64,000 nucleotides of DNA from Mimachlamys varia (GCA_947623455.1 OX392536.1:32679465-32743464), one strand, 5' to 3'; shown: positions 10,965 to 22,344, numbered from the stretch's first letter. The notes: generated by a model not told the origin, from the letters alone. Program-made: numbers and translations.

Positions 10965-12310
10965 ATCTGGTTACAGTTCATTGCTTAAATACAGACAATC
11001 AATATTTTCTTACTATTGAATTATGCTCACCAAAAAAACATCAGTAAATATTGCAATTAAAAACATTTCCGGATAAGTATATCCGGTCGCTTAGGTTTGT
11101 ATAATCATATGCTGAGAACGAGGAAGCATTGATCAAGCCTATAATAAGTAGTGCCTGCATTTACAATGAAACACGCGTCACTGACAAACACCATAATACG
11201 GATAGTGTGGTGAGTATCTGTATCTGATTAACATTGGTTCCAAATTACTGAGAAATCATTACATCACACTAAAGTATCGAAATATAAACACTACGTTGAG
11301 TATTAGGCGAATAAAGGGGGCGGGGTTCAGATTCGAGCGCCCGTGACACTACCTGGGGATACTCAGAGGCCTGTATGAACCGAAATCGAAAGTACTTTGT
11401 GATATAGTTACAGGAGATGGTAAAGATGTTGATACTAGTCTCTGATTCTTTTGAATATTTCATAACTTAACGTTGATGAAAATCATCTAAGTACTGTAGG
11501 CGCGTAATTTTTTAGACTCTGGTAATCCTCGTGTCTAAAAATAGAAACGGACGTTTTGGCAAGTTTCCAGTGAGGCGACCTGTGTGCCTTATGTTTGTGA
11601 TTCATGTTGTCGTTGACGTGATGGGGAAAATAACAATTTAGGAAAGGAACATAAAATAAAAAAGTAGAATGAACACAACTAAAATATCTTTTTCTTGTAG
11701 TCAAGAACTTGGTGAAATGAAAACTGATGATCATTTCTAAACTTTATAGACCTAGGGGAAATAACTCTTACTTATAACTCATAAGATAGATTAACTTTAA
11801 TTTTTATTTTGTTTATTTGATAAATCTACATTGTATAAAGTATCATAATATAATGATAATTCATTCTACTCAAGCCTTTTACCAAAAATATAGCGAAAGG
11901 TAATATATCAACCACGGAAAAGTTAAGTGGCTAAAGAATTTTACTACTAGCTTATCTCCCCATTGTTTCAAACTAAGGGTCAAAATCCAAGTGATCAATA
12001 TTATCTTACCATTTGTTTCTATATTATTCACTTTCTGTATACTATGCTAGAGACGGGATATAGTCTAAATTTGTACAACGTGACATGATTCATGCCTCGA
12101 ATGTATCACATAATTAACTGGGAAGTCCTGTTAAAGTCACACTACAGTGAAAAATTATTTGTCCCTGAAAACAAAACAAAACCCCCAATTCCATGCATTT
12201 GACATCAATCAAACAAACCTTTACACAGACATTAAGTGTAACACTAAGTCTGTATATAATTTAACATTACAAAATTAATACATTATATAATTATATACGT
12301 TTATCATAAA

Positions 12311-12780
12311 ACTGAATCTGTATATGATTTGCCATTACAACTACAGTCTGTGTATGATTTGACATTACAACTACAGTCTGTGTATGATTTGCCACTACAA
12401 CTACAGTCTGTGTATGATTTGACATTACAACTACAGTCTGTGTATGATTTGCCATTACAACTACAGTCTGTGTATGATTTGACATTACAACTACAGTCTG
12501 TATATGATTTGCAATTACAACTACAGTCTGTGTATGATTTGACATTACAACTACAGTCTGTGTATGATTTGACATTACAACTACAGTCTGTGTATGATTT
12601 GCCATTACAACTACAGTCTGTGTATGATTTGCCATTACAACGACAGTCTGTGTATGATTTGACATTACAACTACAGTCTGTGTATGATTTGACATTACAA
12701 CTACAGTCTGTGTATGATTTGCCATTACAACTACAGTCTGTATATGATTTGCCATTACAACTACAGTATGTACTTGTATA
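12311..12780. repeat. 30-bp minisatellite, ~15 copies
   Basis: The unit GACATTACAACTACAGTCTG + TGTATGATTT repeats in strict 30-bp register with a GACATT/GCCATT alternation. Because 30 is a multiple of three, long ORFs appear on both strands (12291-12821 minus, 12329-12790 plus), encoding ten-residue repeats such as QLQSVYDLTL. These are by-products of the array. A diverged version lies at the matching place in duplicate copy 1. Confidence 0.9.
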
Positions 12781-12963
12781 TAACTTCTGAATATATAACT
12801 ACAGTCTAAATAATTTGACAATATAATTACATTCTATAAATAATTTGACCAAATAACTACAATCTGTATAATATTTGACATACTAACAACAATCTATATA
12901 ATTTAACATTACGCAAACAATGTGTATATATTATGACATTACAAGAACAATATACAATTATCC

Positions 12964-13060
12964 CATGTTGATGAGGTCGATACATTGTTATATCGACCCC
13001 AGGTCAGCAATGTCGCTGATCTGGGGTCGATAAAGTCATGTATCGACCTAATTCAACATG
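12964..13060. repeat. Long hairpin upstream of TRIM paralogue 2
   Basis: Arms 12964-13008 and 13015-13060 (about 45 bp, containing ATCGACCCCAGGTCAGC and GCTGATCTGGGGTCGAT) pair around a 6-nt loop. The equivalent place in copy 1 (4608-4682) keeps the outer stem but has lost ~30 bases from the inside, as expected from slippage at a palindrome. Confidence 0.75.
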
Positions 13061-13109
13061 CGATATTGTTTTATTATTTCTTCATATCATCGTTAGGAAA
13101 TAAACATAC

Positions 13110-13470
13110 CATTTTCTCATTTTTTTTTAGAAATATTACTCTGCCATTTTAAAAGCATTTTCAACAATGAATAAGATTTTATAATTAATGAAACATTATC
13201 AAGAAATTATTTTTGTTGACGAAATTTTATATTTAAATACATAAAAAGTAACAGGAACAATAATTATTTTAGCTCAATAATACATTTACTGTAAAACCAA
13301 GTCAAGAAAATCAGGTATACCGTAAATGGTGGAGTGATTAAACAAATACGTAGAGATCAAACAATAAGTTTGATAGGCAAAACTGGCCGTTTATAGATCT
13401 AGAAGTAAATTGATTAACAGCAAATTAATGATATTAAGTATGGCACACACAAACAAATAATTTCCTGTAT
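13110..13470. other. Copy-2-specific insertion, or copy-1 deletion, before the TRIM gene
   Basis: Duplicate alignment breaks here. Copy 1 goes directly from the region after its hairpin (AACATACC, ~4720) to TTTTCAATTACGAATGTAG, whereas copy 2 has ~350 AT-rich bases between the matching sequences. No TIR or ORF was seen. Confidence 0.6.
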
Positions 13471-13565
13471 ATTTTACTTTCAAATTATGAATGTAGGATT
13501 TTAAGTAATGTCCCCTTGCTTGAACTTGTTTGATTCGATTCGTTTACAGATTGCGTGCAATCGCA

Positions 13566-15548
13566 ATGGCGGAGGGAGGTTTCCCTCAGGACCCTCTGGA
13601 TAACCAGAAACCTGCTATAGACACCCACCTGTTAGATTGTCCCATCTGTCTAGAACAACTGCACCAACCAAAGTCGCTCCCCTGTCTTCACTCCTTCTGC
13701 CTAGAATGTCTGTCCACATTCATCACCAAGGACCGGCCAGGAAAGATGGCGGAGGCAACCTCCTTTCCTTGTCCCGTTTGTAGGACGATCACACAACCGG
13801 TGAATCATTCCGAGGGTAAGGAGAAGTGGGCCCAGCAGTTTCCATCCAATGATCTGATCAATAGCCTTGTAAACGTCACGATGGATGAGCCGAGGTACTG
13901 CAGGCCTTGTGAGAAAAAAGGAAAACCTGGGATTCCTGCTTCAATCTGGTGTGAAACATTGAACGTGATGTTTTGCGATTCATGTAAAGTCGACTACCAT
14001 GATTTAGTTCACGAAGGGTGTAAAACGGTTGGTTTAGAGAAACCAGCAGAAATACTGCAACGAAAGGAGCATGTCAGATGTGGAAAACATGACAAGAAGA
14101 TGACTTACCATTGTGAAGACCATCAGATACTTGGTTGTAGTAGATGCATTACCATAGACCACAGACGTTGTTTCAAAGTGACAACGACACAAGAATACTG
14201 CGACAAACTGGAAAAGGAATCGCGACTGGATGACTGGAAGACATCACTACAGAAAACAGCTGAGTCCATTGAACTCCTTATCAAAGGGTTTGGTGAACAG
14301 ATCCAAACTTTGACAGACAATCATGATACCGGATTAAAGAGTTTAGTAGATCTACGACAAAGGGTCGACGTACGTCTTGATGCTATGCAGAAGGATATAT
14401 CGGACGAACTGACAGCAAATTACAAAAAAGAGAAAGAGAATCTGGATTTGTTATTACAGAAATGTGAACGATTGGCGTCTTCAATTCAAAACACAATCAA
14501 AGCATCCACAACAGTCATGGAGAGGAACGATAGCGTGGACACAGTCTTGTTGTACCAGAGAGGCCTGACAGAAGTGAAATCCTATCAGCATCTATTGGCA
14601 GAAATGAGGAAGTCTTTCATGGCTGTTAGAATCGAGCATTCCTTTAACCCCGATCTTCTCCAGATGGACAAGAACTTTCCACTGACCCTGGGAACAGTCA
14701 CAGTGAAGAAAGAATTTGGAATTCTTCCGGGTCATATGACGACTCCATTAGCGGAATGCCATGTGAAGGAGAAAAACAGGTTTAGCATAAAGTCTTCCTC
14801 GGACAGTTCAGATTGCTGTGCAAAGGGAGTTGTTTACCTACCAGATGACCATATCGTTGTAGGAGATTTCAACAACAACAAGATCAAGTTGTTTACAGTT
14901 GTAGGGAAATTAGAAGATGAGATGAGACTTCCAGAATCCCCGTTTGATATGTGTAGTGTGGATTATCAAACTGTGGCGGTGATCCTTTCTAGTATTAATT
15001 CTATATACGTCATCAAAGCAGAGTCCACAAAATTAACTCTGTTGTCAAAAATTGAACTGCAAGTAGAACAATCTCTTATGGGTATTACCTATGCAGATGA
15101 CGCGTTCTATGTGAGTTATGGAAAAGATGTTTACAGCGTTAGTAAAAATGGGATAAGAAATCTTCTCCAAACCTATCCGGCAAACTGCTGTCACCTTGCG
15201 TGTAATCCATTGACAGAAGAGATATACGTCAGCCAGTATAGCACAACGAAGGGCGCTGTGGCCGTATCTAAACTGTCAGACGGTAAACGTACAGATATTG
15301 CGAAGATCGATGTCTTGGATTCAACTTTCGGTATAGATGTCGATTGTGACGGCAATGTATATGTGTGCGGACGGGGATCACAAAATGTGGTCCAGATGTC
15401 TGCGGACGGAACTCGCGTCAGAGAACTGCTGACTGTATCGGATGGTGTGGACCATCCCAGAGCAATATCTGTGTGTGTGGACAAATTTGTGGTGACAGAT
15501 GACTCTTTGAAGCACAGCAATGAAATACGTCTTTTTCAGCTGTACTGA
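13566..15548 (+). CDS. TRIM-type RING/B-box E3 ubiquitin ligase with C-terminal beta-propeller, paralogue 2
   Basis: A 660-residue paralogue of the protein at 4827-6806 with the same order: RING (CPIC..CLHSFCLEC..CPVC), two B-boxes (CRPC..CDSC; CGKH..CEDH..CSRC), coiled coil, NHL-like propeller. All RING zinc ligands are present; H144 of the first B-box region of paralogue 1 is Y here (KVDYHD versus KIDHHD), leaving other histidines nearby. I chose ATG at 13566 (MAEGGFPQDP), because an acceptor (CGTTTACAG, AG at 13548-13549) separates the farther upstream in-frame ATG and the paralogue starts at the same place. N-terminal and extreme C-terminal parts are highly similar, while a stretch of the propeller (roughly residues 440-560) is strongly diverged. 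Ligand unknown; an immune role is inference from TRIM expansions in bivalves. Confidence 0.9.
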   Translation: MAEGGFPQDPLDNQKPAIDTHLLDCPICLEQLHQPKSLPCLHSFCLECLSTFITKDRPGKMAEATSFPCPVCRTITQPVNHSEGKEKWAQQFPSNDLINSLVNVTMDEPRYCRPCEKKGKPGIPASIWCETLNVMFCDSCKVDYHDLVHEGCKTVGLEKPAEILQRKEHVRCGKHDKKMTYHCEDHQILGCSRCITIDHRRCFKVTTTQEYCDKLEKESRLDDWKTSLQKTAESIELLIKGFGEQIQTLTDNHDTGLKSLVDLRQRVDVRLDAMQKDISDELTANYKKEKENLDLLLQKCERLASSIQNTIKASTTVMERNDSVDTVLLYQRGLTEVKSYQHLLAEMRKSFMAVRIEHSFNPDLLQMDKNFPLTLGTVTVKKEFGILPGHMTTPLAECHVKEKNRFSIKSSSDSSDCCAKGVVYLPDDHIVVGDFNNNKIKLFTVVGKLEDEMRLPESPFDMCSVDYQTVAVILSSINSIYVIKAESTKLTLLSKIELQVEQSLMGITYADDAFYVSYGKDVYSVSKNGIRNLLQTYPANCCHLACNPLTEEIYVSQYSTTKGAVAVSKLSDGKRTDIAKIDVLDSTFGIDVDCDGNVYVCGRGSQNVVQMSADGTRVRELLTVSDGVDHPRAISVCVDKFVVTDDSLKHSNEIRLFQLY

Positions 15549-15632
15549 ACAAAGTGAATAGACATTCTGTGATATAAAATCTGAGCTGCAAGAACAGAAT
15601 CTGATACATTTGTATGGTATGTTTTGTAATGA

Positions 15633-15638
15633 AATAAA
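15633..15638 (+). terminator. Poly(A) signal of TRIM paralogue 2
   Basis: AATAAA 85 bases after the TGA stop. Confidence 0.6.
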
Positions 15639-15839
15639 GGTATCTGGTTATTTTGTGTAAATAAAATGAAACACTTTTTACAGGAAACAGTGATGGGGCA
15701 TTGACATTTTTAAGACTAAACTAACGATGCCGCTTACTGGAGTGTTATAATAAGGATGGTAAAACTTAATACCATGGATTACTACCACTACCACAACCAC
15801 TATATAACTATAAAGTTGAATAGACTCATGATTTGCTCA

Positions 15840-16250
15840 CTTCAACCGACGTTTTCGGTTTTCTCTTATTAAAGCAGTCATCCCGGCGTCAGCGTTCCTC
15901 TTTACTGAGGTTGAAGTTTTTGGGCAAGTTTTGTACCATCAGTGTTAGATCATCACCCTTAAAACGGCGTTGTTTATAATTGTTGTATTTACATGGAACA
16001 TTGTCCGTCGTCGTGCTTCGTGCGTCGTACCTCCGTAAACAATTTACATTCCATCTTCTCAAAAACTAAATCTTTGAATGAAATATTGCAGTAACCTTCC
16101 CTGGCCAAAGATGCACCAAAACCCTGAATTATGTGGTCCTTACTCCCTAGGGGCCTAAGGCCAAAAGGGGTCAAATTAGTTAAACTCCAACAATCTTCTT
16201 CAGACCTAGGTATGCTGGAACACAATCTTTATTGATGAAGGGGTTTTAGG
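15840..16250. repeat. Dispersed bivalve-type repeat (probable)
   Basis: Segments such as CATCCCGGCGTCAGCGTTCC and TTGTCCGTCGTCGTGCTTCG followed by TTCTCAAAAACTAAATC resemble interspersed repeats I recall from bivalve introns. There is no coding capacity. The family assignment is from memory only. Confidence 0.4.
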
Positions 16251-16359
16251 TGCTTTATCAAAATTGTACATTTCATAACCCCTTGGGATTGGTTGAAGTT
16301 AGCTTTAGTTTATACAGGAGTTTTTGGTAAAAATGGACCTTTATTTGTTGCCAGAACTA

Positions 16360-16880
16360 CCCACTTAGGTCACAAACCAAAGGCCAACGTCAAGATCACA
16401 GGGTCAAAGGTCAAGATCAAAGTTTGTAACTTGTAACCGATAAACATGATATTAAGACACTATGAAACAAAGTTGGTCAGAATCAAGCAAGGAATCAACT
16501 GACCGTAGGTCAAGGTTACCAGGTCAATTGTCATGGTTAAATTTTGTAGCTTTTTACCGATAAACATTTTGTTATGATATTATAAGCAAAGTTATTTGGA
16601 ACGATTAAACAAGGAGTAAACGAACTAAAAGGCAATGTCATAGGTCCAAGGTCAATGTCAAATTTTGAAGCCTTTCGCTGATGAATATTCTGTTGTGATG
16701 TTATCAATCAATGTTGGTCGAATTTAACAAAAGGGGTTAACTGACCAAAAGTCAAGTTGGCAGGATCAAGGAGGTCAATGTCACTGATTCAAAGGTCAAG
16801 GAAAACGTTTGTAACTTTTTTACTTTTGACAAGTCAATTGAACGCAGATCAAAGTCACTGGGTTTGATCAATGTGTTCAA
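16360..16880. repeat. ~115-130-bp tandem repeat rich in AGGTCA half-sites
   Basis: About four diverged units are anchored by GTTTGTAACTTGTAACCGAT (16430) and its later versions at ~16540, ~16660 and ~16804, each preceded by clusters of GGTCAAGGTCA-like sequence. A DR1-type element, GGGTCAAAGGTCA, is at 16401-16413, and TCAAGG/CAAGGTCA half-sites recur. Such motifs can bind nuclear receptors (HNF4, RXR, ERR families), though no function is shown here. Confidence 0.6.
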
Positions 16881-16989
16881 GGCTCAAAGATTGACGATTT
16901 TTGGAGATACATAGCCGTATGTGTAAGGACATAACAAAAATCATGGGTACTAGTACATCAAAACTGAAGTGACCGTTAAGACCCATGGG

Positions 16990-17540
16990 CATCTTCTTTT
17001 ATATATCAAGAAGTTTCTGACCAAGTCGATCGTATTTTCCTTTCTGAGTTTGAAATCAAGTTTGCCTCGGTATCTATATGCAATATGACCAACAGGGACA
17101 GGTTAATATTTAGTTTTCTAATCGTGAACTTTCTCATTCTTTATGGTAATATCCCTGCATCTTTACGCTATGGTATTTAAAGGTCGCAGTTTATTTGTTA
17201 TTTCTAGAGCTTGCTCTTAATATTGAGATTTTTGTGATATATGTCGGCTGCTGACGAACAAATTTACAACACAAAAATTCGAGAGACGGAGGCTTATGAA
17301 GGCAATGAACACGTTTGATGGTCGCCATCTTGATCTTATTGGAAACAAAAATACTATGTAACTTTGTGTGGTATGAAGGTAGACATTTTTTAATATTCTC
17401 ATTAGATATGTGTGCACTTCTTGACCCAATCTCTTCAATGCCATTCACAGATAAGATCTATGGCGGTGATGTATTGGATTACTCAGGGCGTGGCTTGGGT
17501 GTTGGTCTTAGGTTTGGGATGAGTTTTGTCATATCTTCTT
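16990..17540 (+). mobile_element. Decayed Penelope-like retrotransposon fragment (RT 3' part)
   Basis: Nucleotide similarity to the RT segment at 33960-34420: GACCAAGTCGATCGTATTTT..GAACTTGAAATCAAG-type sequence, then the strand just before YGVYISRLIRY-type residues, then AGAGCTTGCTCTTAATATTG. Stops and frameshifts interrupt every frame. The ORFs in this region are not genes. Confidence 0.6.
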
Positions 17541-17639
17541 AGAACGACAGATTCAGATAACCAGTAATCAGGAGGAGGTTACAGAGCACACACCAGGTGT
17601 TTATATTTTCTCTGAAGATCCAAAAATCAAAGATGTCCG

Positions 17640-17870
17640 CCTTGGTGTCTAATAAGAGACCGTTTCAAAAGTCTTCTCTAGACAGCTGCAGTGACTGACA
17701 CGCCAAAGTAGATATAAATAATGTATAGACACCTGGTCTTATTCTCTTGTAACATACAAGGGTCTCCATGTAAATCTTTCCTTTGTCCATATTTTGCCCC
17801 TGGTCTAATCGATTTTGAGTTTGGATTATAGTTTTGTTGGCGCTTTAGTATTCTCTGATTTTTTTTCATT
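17640..17870 (+). mobile_element. 3' tail of the Penelope-like element
   Basis: Contains GGTCTTATTCTCTTGTAAC, TTTGTCCATATTTTGCCCC and TCGATTTTGAGTTTGGATTA, ending ..TAGTATTCTCTGA. The same tail occurs at 34560-34715 and 55320-55440, and reversed at 26980, 45170, 52780 and 54890. Confidence 0.65.
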
Positions 17871-18044
17871 AAGTGTTATTCCAAGACTGTCGCCAAAGTG
17901 TAAAAGAATCAGGTCGGTAGTATCTGTACAAATATTTATCCAGAATGCAGACTACATATATGAAACGCTGTAAAAAGTGTGCATACAGCAAGACTGTCAT
18001 GAATTGGAAAATACAACGCCAGCAAATTGATCGAATTTTTTAGT

Positions 18045-18050
18045 TTTATT
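18045..18050 (-). terminator. Poly(A) signal of the spondin-2 gene
   Basis: AATAAA on the minus strand, ~190 bases after the stop codon of the mindin gene. Confidence 0.55.
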
Positions 18051-18241
18051 TCTCCATCCCCAGGAGAAAAAGATCATATCATACAACACGACAACAAAAC
18101 AACTATGTATTACTATACACTATACATCAAGTATAAAAATAAAAGTTTGTAAATCTTCATATCAAATCGCTATTGAAACTTAACAATAATAATAATATTA
18201 ATTAACAAACAACAATTCGAGTCTAGATGACGCTACCCTAA

Positions 18242-21200
18242 TTAACCAGATCTTTTGAATAGATAGTCGAAATGTCCCCATTTACATTTACGCATGCTAC
18301 CACATGTGTTCTGGTCTGTTAGCCTCGGACATCCGTATCCTCCATTTACCGGATGCAGAATAATGTCACGTGATCGCGTTTGAATTCCGAAGCCACATGT
18401 CTTTGAACATGGCGACCATTCGCTCCACTCCGTTACTGTACAATCTTGAGGTTCACCTACAACAACAAAATACAGTATGTTTTTTTATCAAACAGTTCAA
18501 TAATATCTGACATTCAATAACATGAAAGATAATACATTTATGCAAGAAGTTTTATGTTTAGAAAAACTGGTTATGTTAGTTTTCAAACCAGATAAGATAT
18601 GGAAAATTATTGACAAATAGATATAGCCTGATATTTTCTTCATTTTTATCCAAATTATTTTTCATTTCTATTAATAAGAATGAGTATCAGTATCATTAAA
18701 ATACGCCATTCTATATCCTCACCATTGTCAGCTACGTCATTTCCGGTGCCTGTAGATCCTGATACTGCAGTTAAGCCACCAATATTCAAACCAAGCGAAT
18801 CATCTTCATCCTCTTCCGGTTCAAATATCACAACATTCGGTCCTGTAGGCGATGAATCCAGCTTCCGACCCCGTCGTCTATATTCGGCAACTTCCGTGAT
18901 GACAATATGACCTATTCTCGGAAGTGTTTCTTGTTCCGGGTAAAAGAAGGAACTGGCTGGATGACTTGGCTGTTTGTTGGTGATCTGGCTGACAGGGTTG
19001 GGCGGCATGTTGGGCCAGTTCGGTGATGTAAAAGTTAATCCTTGATCAGTTCCCGCGTCAAGTGGTGCAAGGTCTACGTTAATTTGTTTCCTCCAACGAC
19101 CATTGCGACAGAGGTCAAGGGAAGCAACTCCAACAAACCAGTCGGGACTGGGCACGATTTTTACAAGGAAGGACATCTGTAAACGCAAACAGTGATGATA
19201 GAAAATAGTGAATATATGTGTATTATAAAGTACTATTTACTCCAACAATTGTAAATTTATAATTATGTCAGTAAATCGAAAATGGATAATGCAATTTGAA
19301 AATATCAAAGTATATGTTAAGCAATGTTATTTGAATGTGACTCCTTCTTTCTTACTGCGCCTGCTCTGCTTGACAACACATGCCATTGTTTTTACGTCGT
19401 TACTGTGACGGCATAATTATTGTTGTTGGCGGGAAAACATTAATTAATTCATCTCTTGTACATCTTTATCTGCATATGAAACATTTTACTAAAAGAATAA
19501 CCGAAGGAAAACCACTGAATATATGTTTTCATGCTACACAGAAAGGTAATACAGACGTATGGAAGCGAAATTGTACCTTGGTGTGCTGACCGTCTGCCAG
19601 GAAGCGGACTGCGGATCGACCCATTCCACTCTCTATCGGAGCAGCGGTGAACGAGTCAAAGATGCCCCTGTACGCCTGCGCGTCCTGATCCAGCATTGAC
19701 GAATCCGCATCCTCTGCAAACGCTTTTACCGCGTCACTGGCGTTCTCCCCCAGTGTCCACAACTGGTACGTGTTGTCATGGGAACGACCTGAAAATGATT
19801 TATTTGAAACTATAAAAATTAAATTAAAATCAGTTGTAGCTCCGTTCTTCTCTCAATAAACATTTCATGTATCTGAGAATGATCAGCTGATAATGCATAG
19901 TAGACATTCAAATACATATACAAGTCGTCGTGATGGAATTTAAATTATGCAAATTTCCACGACAGTTCAAAACAAGTGTTAAAACGCCACTGTTTTATAA
20001 TAAATTGCCCCTCTTTCCACTTAGGTGTAAAACACAAACGCTGATAGTTATTCCTACCATTACCTCAATAAACATTTTGACATTAAATTTCCTTATATTT
20101 TTTTCTCTTAAGACAATAGTAAAAGAAAAAAAACAAGTTGAGAAATTCTATATAATAAACTTTTATTTCTATAACAGGGTAACCGCAAGTATTTCTTATT
20201 AATTGCTAGCTTTAACGAAGAAGCCAAGAGTTCAAGGATTAGGCAGGGCAGTTTAATTTTCCTTGATAGAATATTGGCTATGTGCCAAGAAAAACAGATT
20301 TGTTTTTTTTTAATTCAAAATTCCCCTTTTTCTTTATGTACTTAGCATTTTATCATTGGGCGAGTAGTTTGTGGTTAAAGCATATTATAATTTTAATGTT
20401 TTTCCCAAAGACTAGCCGACAGGGTGGGTACGAAAGTGTGTCTGTCTGATAGTTATCACGTGTGGGTGTTACTGACGGCACACGTGTAACCACGGTGACG
20501 AGTTAACGAGGATATCGCACGTGCACTGTTAGGCAGTGTTGTTGAATCAGCAGAAAATCTCCTCTGTTAATAGAAGCAATCCTTTTCTATGCGTCTACGT
20601 GTAATATAACATTATAATTATAATCATAAATCACTTTTAATATATCAGACTCCACTGGGTATATGTAAGTACCTCAACTATGACCTTCTTTGTGATCCTA
20701 TCGGGAAACTATTCACAAACATGTGTCTGTCACTGTTTACAATGAAAAGTTAAAGAAGTTCTCTACATCGTCAGACTCTAAAATCTTAGAGAGCTACAAT
20801 ATAAAGGGAGGTATAATTTGATGATTTATAGATTGGTTGTTGAAGTATCAACGTACACATACAGCACAAAGAGAGAGTGGTTGTGTAAACAGAGATACCA
20901 TCCACGCGTTATTTATGTGTAGAAAAAGAAAGTAAAAAAGTAATTTTAAGAGTACAAAACTGCATTTGTAGATATTGAGATTCGTCAGGCTTCTGTTTGA
21001 AGTACCGTATACATGAAACGTTTCAATAGAGACACATGTATAAAAACAGATCCATTGAAAATGCTACGTAGTTACAGGTCTTATCTGATAAATTCCGATG
21101 CGCTTGTGGCCGAAGCACGTGCACGGAAATGTGAAAAGATCGAAAATGTTTCTGATTAGGGTTAATCAGAGACAGACAGCTTTATGTATTAAACGTTAAT

Positions 21201-22134
21201 GACATGCGGAGATATCGACCGCTGACTACTGTAACGGGCCTATTGAAATGTATTGCTACCTGTCAAGTACATTGTGTTGTTTCGATAATCAGTCTGATTT
21301 ACACTAGATTTATGTGATGGTGTATACAAGACCTGCATTGTTTTGTTAAATATCTTTACGAGGTTATAACAGATCACACCGTTTAGCGTATTAATGTCTT
21401 AAAACTCGTCAGAAACAGTCCAAATTTCATTTTGTGTTTTGTATACGTGTAAAGCAACAGACATTCACATATTTTGATTCCTCTAACTAAATATAAGTGT
21501 GAAGATCCGAAATCGTATGATAATCAAGACGAAAATCCCATCTACTTTTTTTTTTACTTTTCTTTAAGTTTACAAATAATCAAATGAAATTCAAGTAGCT
21601 TCAAATCAAATAAGTTTTCGAAAGGAATTCTACTTAAATATTATGCAAAAATAAAGTATTCGTCATTTTCAAAATATTTTTTTAATGATATTGACTTTTC
21701 CATATAACCTAAGGTAAATAAGGTAAAAAAGTTTTACTTATATGCTAAATGCATGAATAGAATACTGTTTGATCTGTACTCGAAAATCTAATTTGCATAA
21801 AGTGCATTACAAGCTTATGTATTATATTGCACATGAATTAATTGCATGTTTTGCATAGAAACATTGAAAGTATTCACTTAGGTAGGAAAATAATCAATTG
21901 AAAAACAAATAACTTACCGACGAGTTTTGACCACTGTGCGGGGGGTCTGACCCGGGGGTAGAGACGAGGAAACGTTTTTGGGGACCAGTCTCCATAAAAT
22001 GTCAAATTATACTCCGCCAACATCTTGGGCTGACATCGACCACGCCTTTTGTACTTCCGGGGACGGGATTCCACCACATTGACCAGTACTAGTCCAATAG
22101 CAATCAAACAAAATAGGGCAAGCTGGAAATCCAT
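18242..22134 (-). CDS. SPON2: Spondin-2 (mindin), complete four-exon gene
   Basis: A secreted extracellular-matrix protein of 365 residues. In vertebrates mindin is a matrix pattern-recognition molecule and integrin ligand. Exons on the minus strand are 22134-21918, 19788-19577, 19176-18723 and 18456-18242, all with GT..AG borders and matching phases (1, 0, 1). Residues 1-23 form a signal peptide (FQLALFCLIAIGLVLVNVV). The spondin domain follows: CQPKMLAEYNLTFYGDWSP, GRSHDNTYQLWTLGENAS, then FLVKIVPSPDWFVGVASLDL and DAGTDQGLTFTSPNWP, matching vertebrate mindin closely. An acidic linker (EPEEDEDDS) unlike vertebrate mindin precedes one thrombospondin type-1 repeat, DCTVTEWSEWSPCSKTCG, with six cysteines and WxxWxxC mannosylation-type tryptophans. 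The single TSP1 repeat and absence of a reeler domain separate it from F-spondin. A TATA box lies ~210 bases before ATG. Confidence 0.9.
19789..21917 (-). other. Intron 1 of the spondin-2 gene
   Basis: A 2.1-kb AT-rich intron between the signal-peptide exon and the second spondin exon. Its donor is GTAAGTT (on the complement at 21911-21917) and its acceptor TTTTCAG. No gene or clear repeat was seen inside. Confidence 0.7.
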
Positions 22135-22344
22135 TTCTATTTCTCGGATTACAAAGTAATCTGATTAATTACTAATAGTTTCTGAATTATTATAATTAGT
22201 AAAACAATATGCACCAATGCATCAATAGATCAATGATATCTATTTGATTCCGGAAATCATGTAACGTGGCTGTTTCTGTGTGTTACACGTCCGCGTGTGT
22301 TACTGATGCTGTATAGTATGGTTCATATCGGAAGGAGGAGAAGG

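Larger units (their letters stand above)
11040..15556 (+). repeat. Segmental duplication, copy 2
   Basis: Homologous to 2310-6815. Differences include a ~75-bp replacement at about 11280-11355 (GGGGGCGGGGTTCAGATTCG), loss of some of the 60-70-bp units seen near 3500-3950, expansion and homogenisation of the 30-bp array, and ~350 extra bases at 13110-13470. Confidence 0.85.

Noticed and set aside
12291..12821. ORFs on both strands encoding ten-residue repeats
   Set aside because: Consequence of a 30-bp tandem unit; open on both strands simultaneously.
13530..13565. Upstream ATG adding 12 residues to TRIM paralogue 2
   Set aside because: It lies before a conserved splice acceptor at 13548-13549; paralogue 1 starts at the internal MAEGGFPQ methionine.
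15989..16225. 78-codon minus ORF
   Set aside because: Falls in a dispersed repeat and has no recognisable domain.
17191..17542. Overlapping ORFs on both strands
   Set aside because: Lie in a decayed Penelope-like fragment and are not the element's true frame.
19930..20202. 90-codon plus-strand ORF inside spondin-2 intron 1
   Set aside because: AT-rich chance frame without start context or motif.
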